NCBI RefSeq assembly: GCF_030931715.1
Contig: NZ_CP133261.1
Location: 2,148,643 to 2,212,642, forward strand
Reading direction: 5' to 3'
From: Tissierella sp. MB52-C2
GTDB lineage: Bacteria; Bacillota; Clostridia; Tissierellales; Tissierellaceae
Length of the DNA stretch: 64,000 nucleotides
Shown here: piece by piece, positions 33,158 through 41,834 of the stretch
How the letters are laid out: each line of letters begins with the position of its first letter
How positions within the stretch are numbered: the first letter of the stretch is position 1
Notes under the pieces: generated by a model
The model's input: only the letters and a program-made list of their open reading frames with translations
Told to the model about the DNA's origin: nothing
Databases searched by the model: none
Program-made: the position numbers and the translations under genes

Positions 33158-33902
33158 CTCTATTCCCTCCTAGGAAACTTAACATATCTATTATTTTCTT
33201 ATAAAAAATTGATTTATTATCTCCTTTATAAATTTCATTATATAAGTTTCCATCTTTTATAAAGATAACTCTATCACAAAAACTTGCTATATAAGGATCA
33301 TGGGTGACCATTAAAATAGATGTATTTAATTCTGAATTGATAGTAGTAAATATATTCATTACATCTTTTGCAGCTTTAGTATCTAAGTTACCAGTTGGCT
33401 CATCTGCCAATAATATAGATGGATTATGGATAATTGCCCTTGCTATGGAAACTCTCTGTGCTTGACCTCCTGAGATTTCAAAAACTCTTTTATCTAATAT
33501 GGTTTCAATTTCTAGAAATTTAATAGTCTTATCTAATCTCTCTTCCATAACCTTCAAATTTATATTATCTAATACTAATGGCAGAATTATATTTTCTTTT
33601 ACTGTTAAAGTATTCACTAAATTAAAATCTTGAAAAACAAAACCTAGCTCTTCTCTACGAAATTTAGCTAACTCTTCTTCTTTTAATTTATGTGGGTTTT
33701 TATCATTTATTAAGACTTCGCCACTTGAAGGTTCATCAATAGTTGAAATGCAGTTTAATAAAGTAGTTTTTCCACTTCCAGAAGGTCCCATAACCCCTAC
33801 AAACTCTCCTTCTTTTAAATTAAAGGTAATATTTTCTAATGCTGTATAATTAATCTTTCCCAAGTAAATCTTCGATAGCTCTTTTACTTCTAATATATTC
33901 AT
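33147..33902 (-). CDS. BceA-type ABC transporter ATPase
   Basis: ATPase partner of the permease encoded next. Walker A GPSGSGKTT (39-47), signature ISGGQAQRVSIARAI, Walker B ILLADEPTGNLD. 251 residues. It is the first gene of the transporter unit, with response regulator boxes upstream (33973-33999). Confidence 0.94.
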   Translation of the reverse strand: MNILEVKELSKIYLGKINYTALENITFNLKEGEFVGVMGPSGSGKTTLLNCISTIDEPSSGEVLINDKNPHKLKEEELAKFRREELGFVFQDFNLVNTLTVKENIILPLVLDNINLKVMEERLDKTIKFLEIETILDKRVFEISGGQAQRVSIARAIIHNPSILLADEPTGNLDTKAAKDVMNIFTTINSELNTSILMVTHDPYIASFCDRVIFIKDGNLYNEIYKGDNKSIFYKKIIDMLSFLGGNRDDI

Positions 33903-33972
33903 ATATATTTCCTCCTCTTTTTTCCTCTAGATTAATTATAGTTTACGTTATAAAATCTTGCTATTTAGATAG

Positions 33973-33999
33973 ATTACAACTTCATTACATATTTGTAAT
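33973..33999. promoter_or_regulatory. candidate BceR binding site upstream of bceA
   Basis: ATTACA (33973-33978) is repeated 11 bases on (33984-33989) and followed by its complement TGTAAT (33994-33999), giving a direct repeat plus a 6-4-6 inverted repeat. A TATAAT with a poor -35 lies between it and the bceA start, as expected for an activated promoter. Confidence 0.55.
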
Positions 34000-34004
34000 A
34001 AAAC

Positions 34005-34032
34005 AAAAAACCATGAATAGTTCATGATTTTT
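34005..34032 (-). terminator. terminator after the BceS-type kinase gene
   Basis: Minus-strand stem AAAAATCATGAA / TTCATGGTTTTT with T-rich tail. Confidence 0.75.
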
Positions 34033-34999
34033 AAAAATATATGCTAAATGTAGTTTTTCCATTTGGAATAGATTTTACCATAATATTATGAGATAAGAGG
34101 TCTAGTGTTTTCTTTACTATATAAAGTCCCACACCACTAGATTCTCCATATATTCTTCCATTGTCTCCAGTATAAAAAATATCAAATATCCTATCTTTAT
34201 CACTAGGAGTTATTCCAATTCCTTCATTTGTTATATTTAATACAGTATCCTCAGTTTTATTTTCTACCCTAAAGTCTAATTTACTGTTTTTCTTACCATA
34301 CTTTATTCCATTAGTTACTATCTGATAGATAACATTTTTGATTTGCTTTCTATCTGTGAAAATAAATATACTTTCATCCATATTTATAGAAGGATAAATA
34401 GAATTTAATATAAAGAAATCTCTTAATTCATTAATAATCTCTACGATTAAAACTCTTAGATTTATTTTTTCAATTTGTATATCCTTTGCAATATCACTTA
34501 ATCTTAAAAAGCTTAAAGTCTGTGATAAATAATAATCTAAGCTATTTACTTGAGTTAACAACTTTTTGAAATCTCCATTTTCTCTATTGTTTTGAGAAAT
34601 CATACTTATTACTGATAGAGGTGTTTTCATCTGATGGATGTTCTGATCTATGAATATCTTATATTCCTTCTGAATATTTTCTAATTCCCGTATCTTGTTA
34701 TTAAACAGTTTAAAGCATTCTCTTTGATTTCTAGAAAACTCCTCTTCTAAAACTGACCTAGGATTGTCCAATAAAATATCTTCAAGTTCTTTGGGCTCAC
34801 TTGATAAGATGTTATAAATTCTATAATTATTAAGATATCTAATAATAAGAAATATAAGTAACTGAAAGAAGCCTAAAAATATAAAGTACTTAAAATTATT
34901 TTCAATTCCTCCTAGACTTTCAATTATAAATCCTAAGCCTATAAATACAAATATAAACAAGATTATGAAAGAAATATGATGTTTTATAAATAACTTCAT
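34031..34999 (-). CDS. BceS-type intramembrane-sensing histidine kinase
   Basis: Two membrane segments (about 9-27 and 37-55) are joined by only about ten outside residues, so it has no sensor domain of its own and relies on the transporter. HisKA box QNIHQMKTPLSVI holds the phosphorylated histidine; the ATPase domain shows NGIKYG, NEGIGI and SGVGLYIVK. 322 residues fits the BceS family. It starts right after the response regulator stop codon. Confidence 0.93.
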   Translation of the reverse strand: MKLFIKHHISFIILFIFVFIGLGFIIESLGGIENNFKYFIFLGFFQLLIFLIIRYLNNYRIYNILSSEPKELEDILLDNPRSVLEEEFSRNQRECFKLFNNKIRELENIQKEYKIFIDQNIHQMKTPLSVISMISQNNRENGDFKKLLTQVNSLDYYLSQTLSFLRLSDIAKDIQIEKINLRVLIVEIINELRDFFILNSIYPSINMDESIFIFTDRKQIKNVIYQIVTNGIKYGKKNSKLDFRVENKTEDTVLNITNEGIGITPSDKDRIFDIFYTGDNGRIYGESSGVGLYIVKKTLDLLSHNIMVKSIPNGKTTFSIYF

Positions 35000-35689
35000 T
35001 TATTCTACCTCCACAAGTCTATATCCTACCCCTCTTACAGATTCAATTAAAAATTCCAAATCTACCTCTGCTAATCTTTTTCTAATTCTTGTTATATTCA
35101 CATTTAAAGTGTTTTCTTCTACAAATATTTCATCATCCCATAAAGTCCTTAGTAAATCTTCTCTAGAAATTACCCTAGGATAGTTTTCTATAAATAAAGA
35201 TAATAATTCTACTTCCTTTTTAGTCAACCTTACTTCCCTATCTCTATTTCTTAATAGAAAGGATTCACAGTATAGAGTTAAATCCTTTAGTTTTAGTATT
35301 CTTTCTTTATTTAAATTGCTGTAACTTCCATAGGCTCTTCTAATATTTGCATTTATCTTTGCAATGACTATATCTAATGAAAAAGGTTTGACAATATAAT
35401 CATCAGCACCATTATCCATGGCATATATTTGCTCTAAATCACCTGCTCGAGCAGATATAAATATTATAGGTAGATTGGATACATTTCTAATTTCTCTACA
35501 CCAGAAAAAGCCATCATATACAGGTAAATTCACATCTAAAAGGATCAAATCAGGTTTATATCTATTAAACTCATCTATTATATTTTTGAATTCCTTTACT
35601 ATAAAAACCTCGTAGTTATATTTTTCAATATAGGATTTTAAATTTTCAGCTATAGAAATATCGTCTTCTATAATCATAATCTTATACAT
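35000..35689 (-). CDS. BceR-type response regulator (OmpR family)
   Basis: Receiver domain with the phospho-accepting aspartate in LILLDVNLP (about 52) and a C-terminal winged helix of OmpR type (about 130-225; ENTLNVNITRIRKRL). It would activate bceAB when the transporter meets peptide antibiotics. Cotranscribed with the kinase. Confidence 0.94.
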   Translation of the reverse strand: MYKIMIIEDDISIAENLKSYIEKYNYEVFIVKEFKNIIDEFNRYKPDLILLDVNLPVYDGFFWCREIRNVSNLPIIFISARAGDLEQIYAMDNGADDYIVKPFSLDIVIAKINANIRRAYGSYSNLNKERILKLKDLTLYCESFLLRNRDREVRLTKKEVELLSLFIENYPRVISREDLLRTLWDDEIFVEENTLNVNITRIRKRLAEVDLEFLIESVRGVGYRLVEVE

Positions 35690-35900
35690 AATCTTCCTCC
35701 GTATTTATAATAATCTCCATAGAAAAACTATAACCTATATAGCCTCAACATACCACTCTAAAATTCAACATATTTTATTTTATATCAAATTGTTTTTTAT
35801 AGCATACTATTGTATATTTCCTCAAATAGACTTTTTTCTTATTATTATCTTTCACCAATTTAATAAAATTTATCATATATAAAGATGCCACAACATTTTT

Positions 35901-35933
35901 ATATTAATAAATAAAGCACTTATTTATTAATAT
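35901..35933 (-). terminator. terminator after the SAM methyltransferase gene
   Basis: Stem ATATTAATAAATAA / TTATTTATTAATAT overlapping the stop codon. Being pure A/T it is weaker than the others. Confidence 0.55.
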
Positions 35934-36700
35934 GGTTTTCTAAATGATAGACAATACATCAGCCCTTTACAAACTTCTCTATAGTTTATATCTAGCATTT
36001 CCTTTGGGATTAATTCTATAGGTGCAGATATATCATATTCTTCATCATAATACTTTTTAGTTATTGGAGTCTTTTTGTAAGTTCCATTGACTAGCTTTTC
36101 AGTTTCATCTACTATTACAATCTTAGTTCCACTTTTAGCTATCCTTATCATTTCATTAATTGCCTTATCTTTATGGTTAAAGTAATTTATTCCTCCAACA
36201 TGATATACAACGTCAAAACTGCCATCTTTAAAAGGTAAACTTTCTGCTGCTCCCTGGAAAAGTTGTGCATTTATGTTCCATTTATTCAAATGTTTCTTAG
36301 CTTGCTTTAACATTCCCAATGAAATATCAAGACCATATAGATCTATATTCTTAGGTAGAAATGGAAAATTATCAGCTGTTCCAACTGAAATTTCTATAAC
36401 TTTATCCTTATCTTTTATTTCAAGTTCAGATAAAAATTCTTTTCTATAATTTTCTTCACTTCCAAACTTAAAAATAAAGTAAAGTTTATTGGCAAAATTA
36501 TAAAATGGTGCAATCTTATTATAAAATTCAAGGTATTTTTTATTATTTCCTGTGATTTCATCATCTTCCATAAACCTTACAATATTTTTTTCAATCCCAT
36601 AGGTATTTCTATTATAGGTGTTTACAATACAATTATCCTTTGTTGTAAGATCTTCAAATGTATAGGGGTCCCTTAGTATCTTTATTGTATCAATATCCAT
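35927..36700 (-). CDS. class I SAM-dependent methyltransferase
   Basis: A UbiE/Coq5-like methyltransferase. The first 45 residues look like a short Trm112-like beta domain (LRDPYTFEDLTT) but lack its zinc cysteines; the catalytic fold starts near 95 with motif I VIEISVGTADNFPFL, then GLDISLGMLKQAKK and FDVVYHVGGINYF. The substrate is unknown. It lies 33 bases downstream of a TetR gene and is probably its target. Confidence 0.82.
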   Translation of the reverse strand: MDIDTIKILRDPYTFEDLTTKDNCIVNTYNRNTYGIEKNIVRFMEDDEITGNNKKYLEFYNKIAPFYNFANKLYFIFKFGSEENYRKEFLSELEIKDKDKVIEISVGTADNFPFLPKNIDLYGLDISLGMLKQAKKHLNKWNINAQLFQGAAESLPFKDGSFDVVYHVGGINYFNHKDKAINEMIRIAKSGTKIVIVDETEKLVNGTYKKTPITKKYYDEEYDISAPIELIPKEMLDINYREVCKGLMYCLSFRKPY

Positions 36701-36733
36701 TTTGATCTCCTTCCTCTAGAGTTTTGTATTATT

Positions 36734-37312
36734 CTAATTTACCAATATGTCTTTAATATAATTAAACTGCTCATCTATTAGCTCATCTGTAATGTTCATT
36801 ACTTCCGATGAAACTCTTATTCCTTCAAGTAACAAAATAATATTTTTTGCCGCAATCTCTTTGTTTACGGAGTTAAATTCTCCTCTGTCCATGCCATATT
36901 GAATTAACTCAGATAATATTTTTACTGCTGAATCAAATTGTTCCTTTAAAATATTTTCTTCAATATTACCAATGTTTAGAAAGAAGAATTCATAGATAGC
37001 AACTGCCAAATTTTGATCTTTATTTAGTAATTCCTCTTTCTGTTCTTGTAAAAAATCTTCAAGTATTTCTACTCCTGAAATTCCATTCTTCATTCCATCT
37101 AAAAATCCAAATCCTACTCCCTCTTGATCTATACGCAATACTTCTAGAAATATTTCATGTGTGCTCTTATAATACATGTAAAGACCTCCACGGCTGATTT
37201 CACAGGCTTCTACAATATCTGTCATAGTAACTTTTTTGTATCCCTTTTCTATAAATATCTTTCTTGATTTTTCCAATATAAGTCTTTTTTTAAGTTCTGA
37301 TTTAGTAAGCAT
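36734..37312 (-). CDS. TetR-family repressor
   Basis: N-terminal helix-turn-helix VTMTDIVEACEISRGGLYMYY (about 28-48) and an all-alpha ligand domain to residue 192. It likely represses itself and the methyltransferase: an 18-base palindrome fills the spacer of its own promoter. Start has GGAGG seven bases ahead. Confidence 0.92.
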   Translation of the reverse strand: MLTKSELKKRLILEKSRKIFIEKGYKKVTMTDIVEACEISRGGLYMYYKSTHEIFLEVLRIDQEGVGFGFLDGMKNGISGVEILEDFLQEQKEELLNKDQNLAVAIYEFFFLNIGNIEENILKEQFDSAVKILSELIQYGMDRGEFNSVNKEIAAKNIILLLEGIRVSSEVMNITDELIDEQFNYIKDILVN

Positions 37313-37350
37313 AATAAGCCTCCAATTAAAAATGATATTATTATGATTTA

Positions 37351-37379
37351 ATTATATGACACTAATGTCATATTGTCAA
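37351..37379 (-). promoter_or_regulatory. consensus promoter with built-in TetR operator
   Basis: Minus-strand TTGACA (37374-37379), 17-base spacer, TATAAT (37351-37356): a perfect consensus. The palindrome TATGACA-CTAA-TGTCATA (37355-37372) fills the spacer and would block polymerase when bound. Confidence 0.85.
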
Positions 37380-37468
37380 TTATTTATATAATTCTTTATC
37401 TTATTTTAAATCCAACAAATCAAAAATTTGCAAAATATTAACTAATAATGCGACTTTTTTTCTATATA

Positions 37469-37520
37469 AAAGAGAGACTCTAGGACTTAAAGTTTCCCTT
37501 GTCCATTTGGGTCTCTCTTC
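37469..37520 (-). terminator. terminator downstream of the decayed gene
   Basis: Two-part stem, AAGAGAGAC / GTCTCTCTT with inner GGAC / GTCC, followed on the minus strand by TTTATAT. It probably ended the gene whose remains lie at 37586-38295. Confidence 0.6.
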
Positions 37521-37585
37521 ATTATTTTCAACAAAAGCCGAAGCGTACTCAGTACCTTTTCTTTCTTAAGCTTACTCCAATTTTT

Positions 37586-38295
37586 CTATTTTCTATTATC
37601 TAGGATTTCTTTTTTCTCCCAAGTGTTCATATCAATAGTGTTTCCTTAGAATCAACTGCTCTATCTTCCATAGTTTTAACATTAACAGGTCTTAATTCTA
37701 ATTTGTGTACCCCTGTATAAATCCCAAAATCATAGATTTCATCAGAACCTTGGACATAGTATATAATATCTTTTCTTTTCCCAAGAATATTAGCTACACC
37801 CTTTTTATCAACTAAAATTCTTGTTTTCCCTGTTTTAGTATTTCTTTCCTTTATCCTTAAATAGTTTATATTGTAGTCTGCTGTTACGTAATATATGTAA
37901 TCGGCCTCTATTATCATTTGTGGTACAGAGTTATCAATTCCATATTCTGCTGTAATTCCTTCCTCATAGGATTTTATCTCTGGATTCATATTAATCTTAT
38001 CTTTATTATATTTATAGTATTCTCTCTCGGATACTATCTCATATCTAAGTCCCTTTTCTTTTAAAGAATAAGAGTTAAGAAGATCTTTTTCAGCTAATTT
38101 TTCTGCTAAAATAATATTTTCTTCTCCTCCGGGAACTAGTAAAAAAGCATTATATATTAAATAAAGAGCATCCTTAATTTAAAATTCCTTTAACTCTTTT
38201 AAATTTTCGGCCTCTTCAAAATCTAAAAGATAGATATCTTGGGCTAAAGTATATATATCTTTACCATTTGTATCATTCCCTCTTTTTTGAGTATT
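37586..38295 (-). pseudogene. decayed gene, beta-propeller-like protein remnant
   Basis: A run of coding-like sequence on the minus strand broken by a TAA at 38179-38181 and a frame change near 37630. The longest intact piece (37627-37989 from an internal ATG) reads IIEADYIYYVTADYNINYLRIKERNTKT; the repeated pattern of IYY, LRIKERN, IIYYVQGSDEI recalls DUF5050/TolB-like beta-propeller proteins, which I cannot confirm. The frame upstream of that ATG continues as EREYYKYNKDKIN, and past the TAA as LLDFEEAENLKELKEF. No start codon with a ribosome site remains. Confidence 0.6.
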
Positions 38296-38340
38296 CTACT
38301 GTAATTAATCTCTCTAACCCTTCACGATAATTTAAAAATC

Positions 38341-40497
38341 TTATAACCTATCATATATATTTTCAATGTCTATTCTAGATTCTTTCAATACTTTCTCTGT
38401 ATTTTTTATATCAACTAACTCATATTTAAGAACTTCTATTTGTGCAAATCTAGGTAAATGTTTATAAAATTTAGAATGACTTTCAAAGTTAGAAGATATT
38501 AGTGCCTTCTCAATTATTTCTTCTATTTTATCTGTATCTATTTTATATCTATTGAAAATATCTAAAATATGTTTTTCAGTAATATCTTTTTCTACTTCTC
38601 TAACCTTAAGTTTGTCATAAGAAACACTAAATTCAAGCTCAAGTTCATATTGAAATATTAATCCAAGGGTAAAATTCACCTTTTGTCCTGCGTAAGTATA
38701 TATATCAAATCCATCTTTTATTACATCAATGAGAACTTCATCTAAATCTAAAGAAAATGCAGAATGCTCTAATCGTATACTCTTTAATACAGACTTAGAT
38801 TTCATATCAATGTATGGATAGTCACTGTTACTATTAAGTACTTTTAGCATTTGCTTGGCTATCTCATAAGATATAACCATTCCACTACCCATCCATGTGG
38901 CAAGTCCACCTTCTTTAGATATTTTCACATATATTCTATATCTATCATAATCTATCTTATCTATCTGCCATGTATTTCCTGCTAATACAAATTTAGATGT
39001 CTTGTTTTCCTTTAATAGTGAATAGATGAACCAAGATTGTAAAGTTCCAATTTCCTTATTTTTATGTATAATTGAAAATTCAGATACCGTTTCAAATACA
39101 GATATAAAGTTCATTAAAAAATTATAGCCATATTCCTTCTCAATTTCCTTGCCAAGCAGATATTCACCATTACTAAATTCCAGATAGTTTTCATCTATAA
39201 GATATTGAATAAAGCCTAATAACTTATCCTCGTTAATATCTTTAAATGAATTTGATTTCTCCACAATTTCTTTTAAATATGGCTGATTTAGCCCAAATTT
39301 TTGTTGGATCATAGAAAATAATTGTTGAAATAGTACAGTATATGCTGCTAATGGAGTTGGAGTAGACTCTATCCACTTTTGTCTTGCTAATTCAACAATT
39401 GCAATGGCATTAATTAGGAAGAATTCTTGGCTAACACAGAACTCATAATGAGATATAGTTCCTTGCCTTCTACCCGTCCTCCCCATTCTTTGTCTAAATG
39501 AAGCCACTGTTGAAGGACTGTTTAATTGCATAACAACATCTAGTTCGCCTACATCTATTCCTAATTCCATAGTAGAAGTGCAGCATAAACACATTTCACT
39601 TGGAGTATTTTTTAATTTATCCTCAGATATTTCTCTTAAATTCTTACTAATGGAAGAATGATGAACTTTTGCATTTAACCCTAAGTTCTTTAGGATTCTA
39701 GACATCATTTCGCTATTGGTTCTACTATTACAGAAAAATAATGCCTTTTTGTCTCTTAACTCAGGTAGGAGACAACTAACGGTATCTTCACTAAACTCAT
39801 CAAAGTATCTAATAAATATTCTAGATTTATTACCTTTGTTTTCTGGCTTAATAACAGATTTTCTTCTTTTACTAGATCCAGATATCCAATTTAAAATTTC
39901 TTCTGGATTACCTACTGTTGCAGATAAACCTATCCTTTGAATATCATACTTTGAATAAGACTGTATCCTTTCAATGATACTCATTAGTTGAGCCCCTCTA
40001 TAGTTTTCTGCAAAATAATGTACTTCATCTATTACTATGAATCTTATATTTGAAAACAATTCCTCTGAGTCATATGAATCTGACATTAGTATAACCTCTA
40101 GTGATTCCGGAGTAGTGGCTATAATATGTTTTGGTTCTATCTTAAACTTTCTCTTATTGCTATAATCAACTTCTCCATGCCATTTAAAAGCATCTATGGA
40201 TCCAATTTTCCCAAGTTTTTTCAATCTAAATTCTTGATTATTAAGGAGCGCCCTAATTGGAGATACATAGATTACAGAAATAGGTTTCAAATTTTCTTTA
40301 TAAATTTCAGATATAATGGGTAAAAATGCTGCTTCTGTTTTCCCTCCAGCAGTTTGTGCAATTAGGATACAGTTATCTCCATTTAGAAGACATGGAATAG
40401 TCTTTTCTTGTATAGGTGTTAAACTATTCCACTTTAAAATATCTTTGATTCCATTCTGAATTTTACCATCCAGTAAGAAATAACTAGATTCCATCAT
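38341..40497 (-). CDS. brxHI: BREX helicase BrxHI (Lhr-like)
   Basis: A superfamily 2 DNA helicase of the Lhr type. Motif I AQTAGGKT (47-54), motif II DEVH, motif III LSATVG, motif VI QRMGRTGRR; the C-terminal half (from about 370) is the unclassified domain found in BrxHI. BrxHI is present in BREX types that have BrxD, here as the last gene of the operon. Its start overlaps the brxD stop by four bases (ATGA). How the helicase contributes to blocking phage DNA replication is not known. Confidence 0.9.
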   Translation of the reverse strand: MMESSYFLLDGKIQNGIKDILKWNSLTPIQEKTIPCLLNGDNCILIAQTAGGKTEAAFLPIISEIYKENLKPISVIYVSPIRALLNNQEFRLKKLGKIGSIDAFKWHGEVDYSNKRKFKIEPKHIIATTPESLEVILMSDSYDSEELFSNIRFIVIDEVHYFAENYRGAQLMSIIERIQSYSKYDIQRIGLSATVGNPEEILNWISGSSKRRKSVIKPENKGNKSRIFIRYFDEFSEDTVSCLLPELRDKKALFFCNSRTNSEMMSRILKNLGLNAKVHHSSISKNLREISEDKLKNTPSEMCLCCTSTMELGIDVGELDVVMQLNSPSTVASFRQRMGRTGRRQGTISHYEFCVSQEFFLINAIAIVELARQKWIESTPTPLAAYTVLFQQLFSMIQQKFGLNQPYLKEIVEKSNSFKDINEDKLLGFIQYLIDENYLEFSNGEYLLGKEIEKEYGYNFLMNFISVFETVSEFSIIHKNKEIGTLQSWFIYSLLKENKTSKFVLAGNTWQIDKIDYDRYRIYVKISKEGGLATWMGSGMVISYEIAKQMLKVLNSNSDYPYIDMKSKSVLKSIRLEHSAFSLDLDEVLIDVIKDGFDIYTYAGQKVNFTLGLIFQYELELEFSVSYDKLKVREVEKDITEKHILDIFNRYKIDTDKIEEIIEKALISSNFESHSKFYKHLPRFAQIEVLKYELVDIKNTEKVLKESRIDIENIYDRL

Positions 40498-41819
40498 AGT
40501 TCCATCTCCATGGCCATTTCTCTACCATATAGTTCGATCTGCTTATTGACTTCTTCAATTTCTTTTTCAGAAATGTTTAGAAGTGATTTTATTTTACTCA
40601 TAGGTTCTCTTTTTGCTGCTTCCAAGATGAATATAAAGTTTCGTAAAAAAGTCCTCGGTAATATACTTACTTCCTTTCCAAATGCATTGGTAAAACTTTG
40701 AACATAATCTCTAATAAACTCGTCTGATATTTTACTTTCAGGATTCCATTCATGGACAATTCCATGAATGTATCTTACTTTTCTAGAAACTTCTATCAAT
40801 TGACTTGAATCAAATCTTGACAATTTAATAAGAGGTTGTTCTAATATTCGAATATCACCTAGTTTAATTGGTTCTATTCTGGTATATAAAGCATCATGCT
40901 CCTTTATACCTTTTTCTTCGTCTTCTATCAATTCTTCTGTACCAGTTAGAAGAAGATAGCAACCGGGCAGGTTATCTTTACTAACCATATCTATAAGTAA
41001 TCTTAAATTTTCATAAGCCTGATATCTTATATCTTTTCTCTCTTTTCTTACAGTCTCAACTTCATCTATTATTACTAATAAACCTGCATACCCAGATTTT
41101 TCTATGATATAAAGTAATGTTTTAAGAAACTCAAATACATTTCCCTTATCTACTGATCCTTTAACCCCTATGCTCTTCTTTATATCGGCAGGTATATTTG
41201 TATCACCAGCAAACCAAGCAAGAGACTTTCGTGCCAATGTATTGTCGCCACTTAATAGCCCCGTACAAAATGATATAACTGCATTTACAATAGAAACATT
41301 AGTTGTATTTGCTTTCGCTAGTTCTAATGATATCTTATCTCTAAGCCTTACTATAAGTTTTTCTTCGTCCTCCTCATTATCATCAGGATCTAAATTGTAT
41401 TTACTTATAATCTCAGATTTTTCTTTTTCAATCCAACTTTCAATTATAATTCTAAAAGCAGAGAACTCTCTAAACTCATTTGTTCGCATCCCAACCATTA
41501 TTTTATTATATATTGTTTCAAAATTATGAAGTTGAGTATTTTTAGATATTACTATTTCTGAGATAACAAAATTATCCTTCAGTGCTTCCTCTTTTAATAC
41601 TTCGCATAAAAAAGATTTACCACTTCCATATGGGCCATATATCATTTTGAATCCTGAATGTGCGTTACCATTCGATTTGAATCTTATATAGTTCAAATCT
41701 TCTAGTATTGCATCTCTCTCTTCTTCATGACCACACATAATATGTTTAGCACCTTCATATGCTGGTACACTTCCATTGTGTAAAGCCCTTAAAATTTGTT
41801 GTCCTTCGTTTATATTCAT
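40494..41819 (-). CDS. brxD: BREX ATP-binding protein BrxD
   Basis: An AAA-type ATPase with Walker A GPYGSGKS (62-69) and Walker B LLVIIDEVETV. Family BrxD (DUF2791) is found in BREX types 2 and 6. 441 residues is typical. It follows pglZ by 15 bases and overlaps brxHI. Confidence 0.9.
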   Translation of the reverse strand: MNINEGQQILRALHNGSVPAYEGAKHIMCGHEEERDAILEDLNYIRFKSNGNAHSGFKMIYGPYGSGKSFLCEVLKEEALKDNFVISEIVISKNTQLHNFETIYNKIMVGMRTNEFREFSAFRIIIESWIEKEKSEIISKYNLDPDDNEEDEEKLIVRLRDKISLELAKANTTNVSIVNAVISFCTGLLSGDNTLARKSLAWFAGDTNIPADIKKSIGVKGSVDKGNVFEFLKTLLYIIEKSGYAGLLVIIDEVETVRKERKDIRYQAYENLRLLIDMVSKDNLPGCYLLLTGTEELIEDEEKGIKEHDALYTRIEPIKLGDIRILEQPLIKLSRFDSSQLIEVSRKVRYIHGIVHEWNPESKISDEFIRDYVQSFTNAFGKEVSILPRTFLRNFIFILEAAKREPMSKIKSLLNISEKEIEEVNKQIELYGREMAMEMEL

Positions 41820-41834
41820 CCTATGAATTCCCCC

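Larger units (their letters stand above)
37313..37585. other. intergenic region upstream of the tetR gene
   Basis: Contains the tetR promoter/operator, an AT-rich stretch with nothing recognisable (37380-37465) and the hairpin at 37469-37520. No gene seen. Confidence 0.6.

Noticed and set aside
37469-37520. T-box or other riboswitch in the tetR upstream region
   Set aside because: No T-box consensus (AGGGTGGNACCGCG) is present; the structure is a simple two-part hairpin with a T-run.
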